From the NCBI RefSeq assembly GCF_022531965.1, contig NZ_CP092831.1, positions 5,303,001-5,367,000 of the forward strand: DNA of 64,000 nucleotides, read 5' to 3'. The translations under genes and the position numbers were made by a program. The notes under the pieces are model-generated. The model was not told the origin of the DNA, searched no databases, and was given only the letters and a program-made list of their open reading frames with translations. The first letter of the stretch is position 1, and every line of letters begins with the position of its first letter. Shown here one piece after another: positions 60,979 to 64,000 of this stretch. Source of the stretch: Paenibacillus peoriae. Its GTDB lineage: Bacteria > Bacillota > Bacilli > Paenibacillales > Paenibacillaceae.

Positions 60979-62463
60979 CTACCCCAATTTGGCGGCGATA
61001 CGATCAGCTTCCATTATACCCGATTCCATAACCCCTTGAAACCCGCCCCCAGGCTGTGTCCAGGCCCCTACCAATGATAGACGCTTTACTGCTGATTTGT
61101 GCTTGAGCCTTTTTATACCGGACTGCCGAACCGTTTGTGCGTAGCCATAAACAGCCCCGTCGGGATTAGCGGTATAACGCTGCATCGTGCGTGGTGTGCC
61201 CAATTCGGCTACCATCACTTTGCTGCTAAAACCCGGATACAGCTGTTCAAGGCATCCCAATATCTGCTGTGTCACGGCTTCTTTTTTGGCTTTGTATTCG
61301 GGACGTGCGGCAGGCCAGTTCTCCAATCTGTCCAAAAATGTAATTGCGATGACACCCTTTCCCGGTTCATTGAGCTTAGGGTCCATGGCGTTATAATTCG
61401 TGAGCATCCAGTTGCCTTTCGTGTACTGGCCGCTCATCATTACTTCATAATCTGTCTCCGAATCCGGCTCATTACGCAGGATTAAGTCTTCTTCGGTGAT
61501 GCCAAGCTCATGAGGTTCACATGATAATCCCAGATATAGCTGGGTGAGAGACGTGCCAGTCTCCAAACTGCTGACAGCTTCCAGCTCACGACGGGCAGCA
61601 TCATGGTTTTCCAGTAGACGGCCATAGGTATGATGGGGACTGATACCAGACACAATCCAGTTGGCTTTATATACATCCCCTTTTTTCAGACGGACACCAG
61701 CAGCTTTACCATGTTCGAGTATAATCTCAGATACCTGACTGCGCAGGTGAACTTCTCCTCCCGCTGACTTAATAGCGTCAACCAGTGCATTAGATAAAGC
61801 CTGTGCGCCTCCCTCAATGTAATACGTCCCCTCCATGTGGTAGCCGATCCAGGGAATAAAAAAATACAGGGCCGCAAGTCGCTTTGGAGGCAATCCGTAA
61901 TAGGCCCACAGCGCGGTGAAAAATTCCGTGAAGCGGTCAGATAACCCGAACTGGCTTACAGATTCCCAGGTGGTCATTTGCGTCCAGCGGAGAAAGGTCC
62001 CAGCTTTGAGCAGGCCAACCGCCTTGCGCCAGGAAGTGAGAGTAGAAAAAGCAGAAAAGCCTGTTTCAAAACGGCGAATGCCCGCGAATAGACTGTCAAT
62101 GGCTTTCACCTCAGTAGGAAACATGTTCTTGAGGAGCTGCACATACTCCTGAACATCGGACGGAATATCAATGTTCTGGCCTTCCCAACGAATGGAGTAA
62201 GGGTGCTTTTTGCGGAGAGGAACAATTCGCTGGTCCGCATTACAGGCCTTCAGCATCTGACCAAAGCTTCCTTCCTCGAGTCCGCCGACACCATGCAAGG
62301 AGACATCAAAAGTGTATCCCTTTCTTGTAAATTCAGTTGCGAAACCGCCAGGCAGAGTATGGCTCTCAAAAACAGCTGTTCGGTAACCGAGCGAAGAGAG
62401 TCTTGCTGCACAGGATAAGCCACCCAATCCTGCACCGATGACAATAACATCATATTGGTTCAT
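60979..62463 (-). CDS. FAD-dependent phytoene desaturase/carotenoid isomerase-like oxidoreductase
   Basis: A 494-residue flavoprotein. The FAD-binding start is DVIVIGAGLGGLSCAARLSS (residues 4-23), followed by LPGGFATEFTRKGYTFDVSLH, and the C-terminal FAD motif LVGAWTQPGGGFQGVMESG. This arrangement is shared by CrtI/CrtN desaturases, CrtISO and retinol saturases. No crtM, crtB or other carotenoid genes are adjacent, so a carotenoid role is not certain. GGGGGATG precedes the ATG. First gene of a unit with the TetR regulator. Confidence 0.9.
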   Translation of the reverse strand: MNQYDVIVIGAGLGGLSCAARLSSLGYRTAVFESHTLPGGFATEFTRKGYTFDVSLHGVGGLEEGSFGQMLKACNADQRIVPLRKKHPYSIRWEGQNIDIPSDVQEYVQLLKNMFPTEVKAIDSLFAGIRRFETGFSAFSTLTSWRKAVGLLKAGTFLRWTQMTTWESVSQFGLSDRFTEFFTALWAYYGLPPKRLAALYFFIPWIGYHMEGTYYIEGGAQALSNALVDAIKSAGGEVHLRSQVSEIILEHGKAAGVRLKKGDVYKANWIVSGISPHHTYGRLLENHDAARRELEAVSSLETGTSLTQLYLGLSCEPHELGITEEDLILRNEPDSETDYEVMMSGQYTKGNWMLTNYNAMDPKLNEPGKGVIAITFLDRLENWPAARPEYKAKKEAVTQQILGCLEQLYPGFSSKVMVAELGTPRTMQRYTANPDGAVYGYAQTVRQSGIKRLKHKSAVKRLSLVGAWTQPGGGFQGVMESGIMEADRIAAKLG

Positions 62464-62499
62464 GATTTCATCCCCCTTTTTTTAACATCGTTATATAAG

Positions 62500-62512
62500 T
62501 TAACAGTGTTAA
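62500..62512. promoter_or_regulatory. Probable TetR operator of the desaturase operon
   Basis: TTAACAGTGTTAA, a perfect 6-1-6 inverted repeat, 37 bases upstream of the oxidoreductase ATG. From here to 62783 I see no gene. Confidence 0.5.
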
Positions 62513-62596
62513 GTTAAGGAGATTATATACCATAATATTACCGTTGCGAAAGTAAAACTTTTTTAATAAAACATCAAAAAAATGTAGCGCTTTCAC

Positions 62597-62625
62597 TTGT
62601 CAGATTCCAATGAAGGTGCTATCCT
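62597..62625 (+). promoter_or_regulatory. Predicted plus-strand promoter ahead of the esterase
   Basis: TTGTCA (62597-62602) and TATCCT (62620-62625) with 17-base spacing. A CcpA-like AGCGCTTTCA lies just upstream (62587-62596). The RNA would start near 62632, only about 15 bases before a terminator. Confidence 0.4.
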
Positions 62626-62645
62626 TCAAGTGGGATTGTTACTGA

Positions 62646-62694
62646 AAAGGCAAAACCCGAGTACACTTGTGTACCCGGAGTTTGCCTTTTTTTT
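62646..62694 (+). terminator. Terminator or attenuator upstream of the esterase gene
   Basis: AAAGGCAAA...TTTGCCTTT with inner GTACAC/GTGTAC pairing, followed by nine T. No gene precedes it on this strand, so it may be an attenuator or the end of a very short RNA. Confidence 0.7.
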
Positions 62695-62741
62695 TAATTT
62701 GTATGGATTCCACAGCATACAGTTAACCATCCCGAACATGT

Positions 62742-62755
62742 AGTAAGCGCTTTAA
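62742..62755. promoter_or_regulatory. Possible cre site before the esterase gene
   Basis: AGTAAGCGCTTTAA matches 12 of 14 cre positions, 30 bases before the ATG at 62784. Confidence 0.4.
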
Positions 62756-62783
62756 AAAAATGACACCAAAGGAGATTAATCTC

Positions 62784-64000
62784 ATGCAAAGAAGACGTTT
62801 TGCCCCTGTTTTATTATCTTTCGTGTTCCTGCTAACGATCTTTTTCCCATCCTCCAGCTCTGCCGCAGCAGCAACAGATGTCCCAGCGCCACAGGCTACC
62901 CTGCTTACACAGGTACAGCCTTTGGGTGAAGTCGTTTCTGCTGTTGTACTGAAATACAGCACCAATATTGACGGGGCATCTTTATCCACGTCTAGCTTTC
63001 AGGTTCAATCTGTACTCAATGATGTATATACAGATAGAACCGTGACCGGTGTATATACCAATGATACTGGAGCCATCACCAACCGCAGCACTCATGGTAA
63101 ATATGTCGTGATTGAGCTGGATACACAAGATAAAAATGCAAGTACCCTTACTTACGATGCAACAAGCGCAGTTAACCGCATCAACACGTTGAATTATATT
63201 ATTAGTCAAAAGAAAGATATTGCAACTTCAAAGAAAACAGTCATCCCAGCCTCTGCACAGACTGTAAAAGCAACAGATAAAATTACACCGATCGTAGACG
63301 ATTTCCAAAAAAGCATCTTTGAAAATAAAGAAGGCTTCAAGCTGAACTACTTTACGTTTGAGCCTAAAGTTGAGCCCGGCAAAACCTACCCCCTGGTTGT
63401 ATTCCTGCACGGAAACGGCGAACGTGGTGACGGAAACGGAGTAAATTTGCTGGCAAACGCCGGAGCTGTTACTTGGGCTTCTCCTGAGCAGCAAGCCAAA
63501 CACCCATCCTTCGTAATCGCACCACAAAGCCCGATTGACTTGGAACATAAATTCATTTGGGCGGATGAACCACGCAACAGCGCTGTAGCCGATTTGGTAC
63601 GTGAAACAGCGTTAAAATACCCAATCGACACCGACCGAATCTATATTGTTGGTATTTCTCAAGGAGCTATGGGTACGTGGAGACTGCTGGAAAAGAATCT
63701 TGACTTGTTCGCCGCAGGTGTACCCATTGCCGGTTTGACCAACTATGAAAAAGCCGTTAACATGTATGCACCTGTCGATCCTAAACACGTTGAAGTACTG
63801 AAAAACGTTCCGATTTGGGCCTTCCATGCTGCAGACGACACCACAGTTAGTCCTAAAAACTCGCAAGAAATGGTAGCTGCCATAAAAGCACAAAACGGTA
63901 ACCTCATTCATTTTACTGAATACGAAGCAGGGATTATCAAACCTACAGGACACTTCTCCTGGGTACCGGCTCTGCAAAATCAGGATATGATTGAATGGCT
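62784..64000 (+). CDS. Secreted alpha/beta-hydrolase (esterase/peptidase-like), 3' end outside the window
   Basis: The frame is open from the ATG at 62784 (AAAGGAG nine bases upstream) to the window end, about 405 codons. A signal peptide ending in SSSSAAAA (about residue 32) is followed by a beta-rich domain (to about 190) and an alpha/beta-hydrolase domain. The latter has the oxyanion motif FLHGNGERGDG, the nucleophile Ser292 in GISQG, the acid Asp in HAADD and the His in GHFSW. This fits the dienelactone hydrolase / prolyl-oligopeptidase-like esterases (EstA of thermophiles, PHB-depolymerase-like). Substrate unknown; cre-like sites upstream suggest carbon catabolite control. Confidence 0.88.
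   Translation, partial: MQRRRFAPVLLSFVFLLTIFFPSSSSAAAATDVPAPQATLLTQVQPLGEVVSAVVLKYSTNIDGASLSTSSFQVQSVLNDVYTDRTVTGVYTNDTGAITNRSTHGKYVVIELDTQDKNASTLTYDATSAVNRINTLNYIISQKKDIATSKKTVIPASAQTVKATDKITPIVDDFQKSIFENKEGFKLNYFTFEPKVEPGKTYPLVVFLHGNGERGDGNGVNLLANAGAVTWASPEQQAKHPSFVIAPQSPIDLEHKFIWADEPRNSAVADLVRETALKYPIDTDRIYIVGISQGAMGTWRLLEKNLDLFAAGVPIAGLTNYEKAVNMYAPVDPKHVEVLKNVPIWAFHAADDTTVSPKNSQEMVAAIKAQNGNLIHFTEYEAGIIKPTGHFSWVPALQNQDMIEW

Overview
The window looks like chromosomal DNA of a spore-forming Paenibacillus, most likely of the P. polymyxa group. It carries spoIIR and the conserved Bacillales order upp, glyA, ywlG, ywlE, mntP, ywlC, spoIIR, prmC, prfA. Ribosome binding sites are strong AGGAGG type, GTG and TTG starts are frequent, and base composition is moderate with a few GC-rich genes. 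Species assignment is inference from gene content, not a database match.

Layout. 1-5.1 kb: the 5' part of a UDP-GlcNAc 2-epimerase gene, upp, and a three-gene sugar ABC importer. 5.2-16.1 kb: a mostly minus-strand housekeeping block: glyA and ywlG behind a ZTP (pfl) riboswitch, a protein-arginine phosphatase, mntP, a 176-bp MITE-like element, the tRNA t6A gene ywlC, spoIIR, a rodA-type gene, prmC, prfA and ychF. 16.2-30.2 kb: isoprenoid isomerase, acetyltransferases, a Crp-family regulator between two small YdcZ transporters, two phospholipase-D superfamily genes, a TetR/SMR efflux operon, a GC-rich sugar-phosphate kinase, Lrp, VOC, LysE, mobA and MFS genes. 30.3-43.5 kb: glnS, acetyltransferases, an MFS gene, a molybdopterin oxidoreductase broken by an in-frame TAA, a formate/nitrite channel, an NADH oxidase with four Rex/FNR-like boxes, glutathione peroxidase, and a Fur-controlled ferric-siderophore ATPase/reductase pair. 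43.5-49.8 kb: luciferase-like oxidoreductase, AI-2E transporter, LCP protein, CDF transporter and a DEAD-box helicase whose RGG tail is a 75-bp tandem repeat.

The accessory part is 50.1-60.3 kb. It is an island of small uncharacterised and immunity-like genes (at least four SMI1/KNR4-type proteins, an Imm26-like protein, a possible Imm50-like protein, a double zinc-ribbon protein, a frameshifted gene), with no recognisable toxin gene beside them. Inside it sits a compact, previously unannotated-looking type I toxin-antitoxin locus: a 27-aa holin-like toxin ORF with an extended -10 promoter and a convergent antisense RNA with its own promoter and terminator.

The window ends with a TetR-controlled phytoene-desaturase-like oxidoreductase and the 5' part of a secreted alpha/beta-hydrolase gene preceded by a promoter, a terminator and CcpA-like sites. 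All functions are read from motifs and family knowledge. No searches were run.
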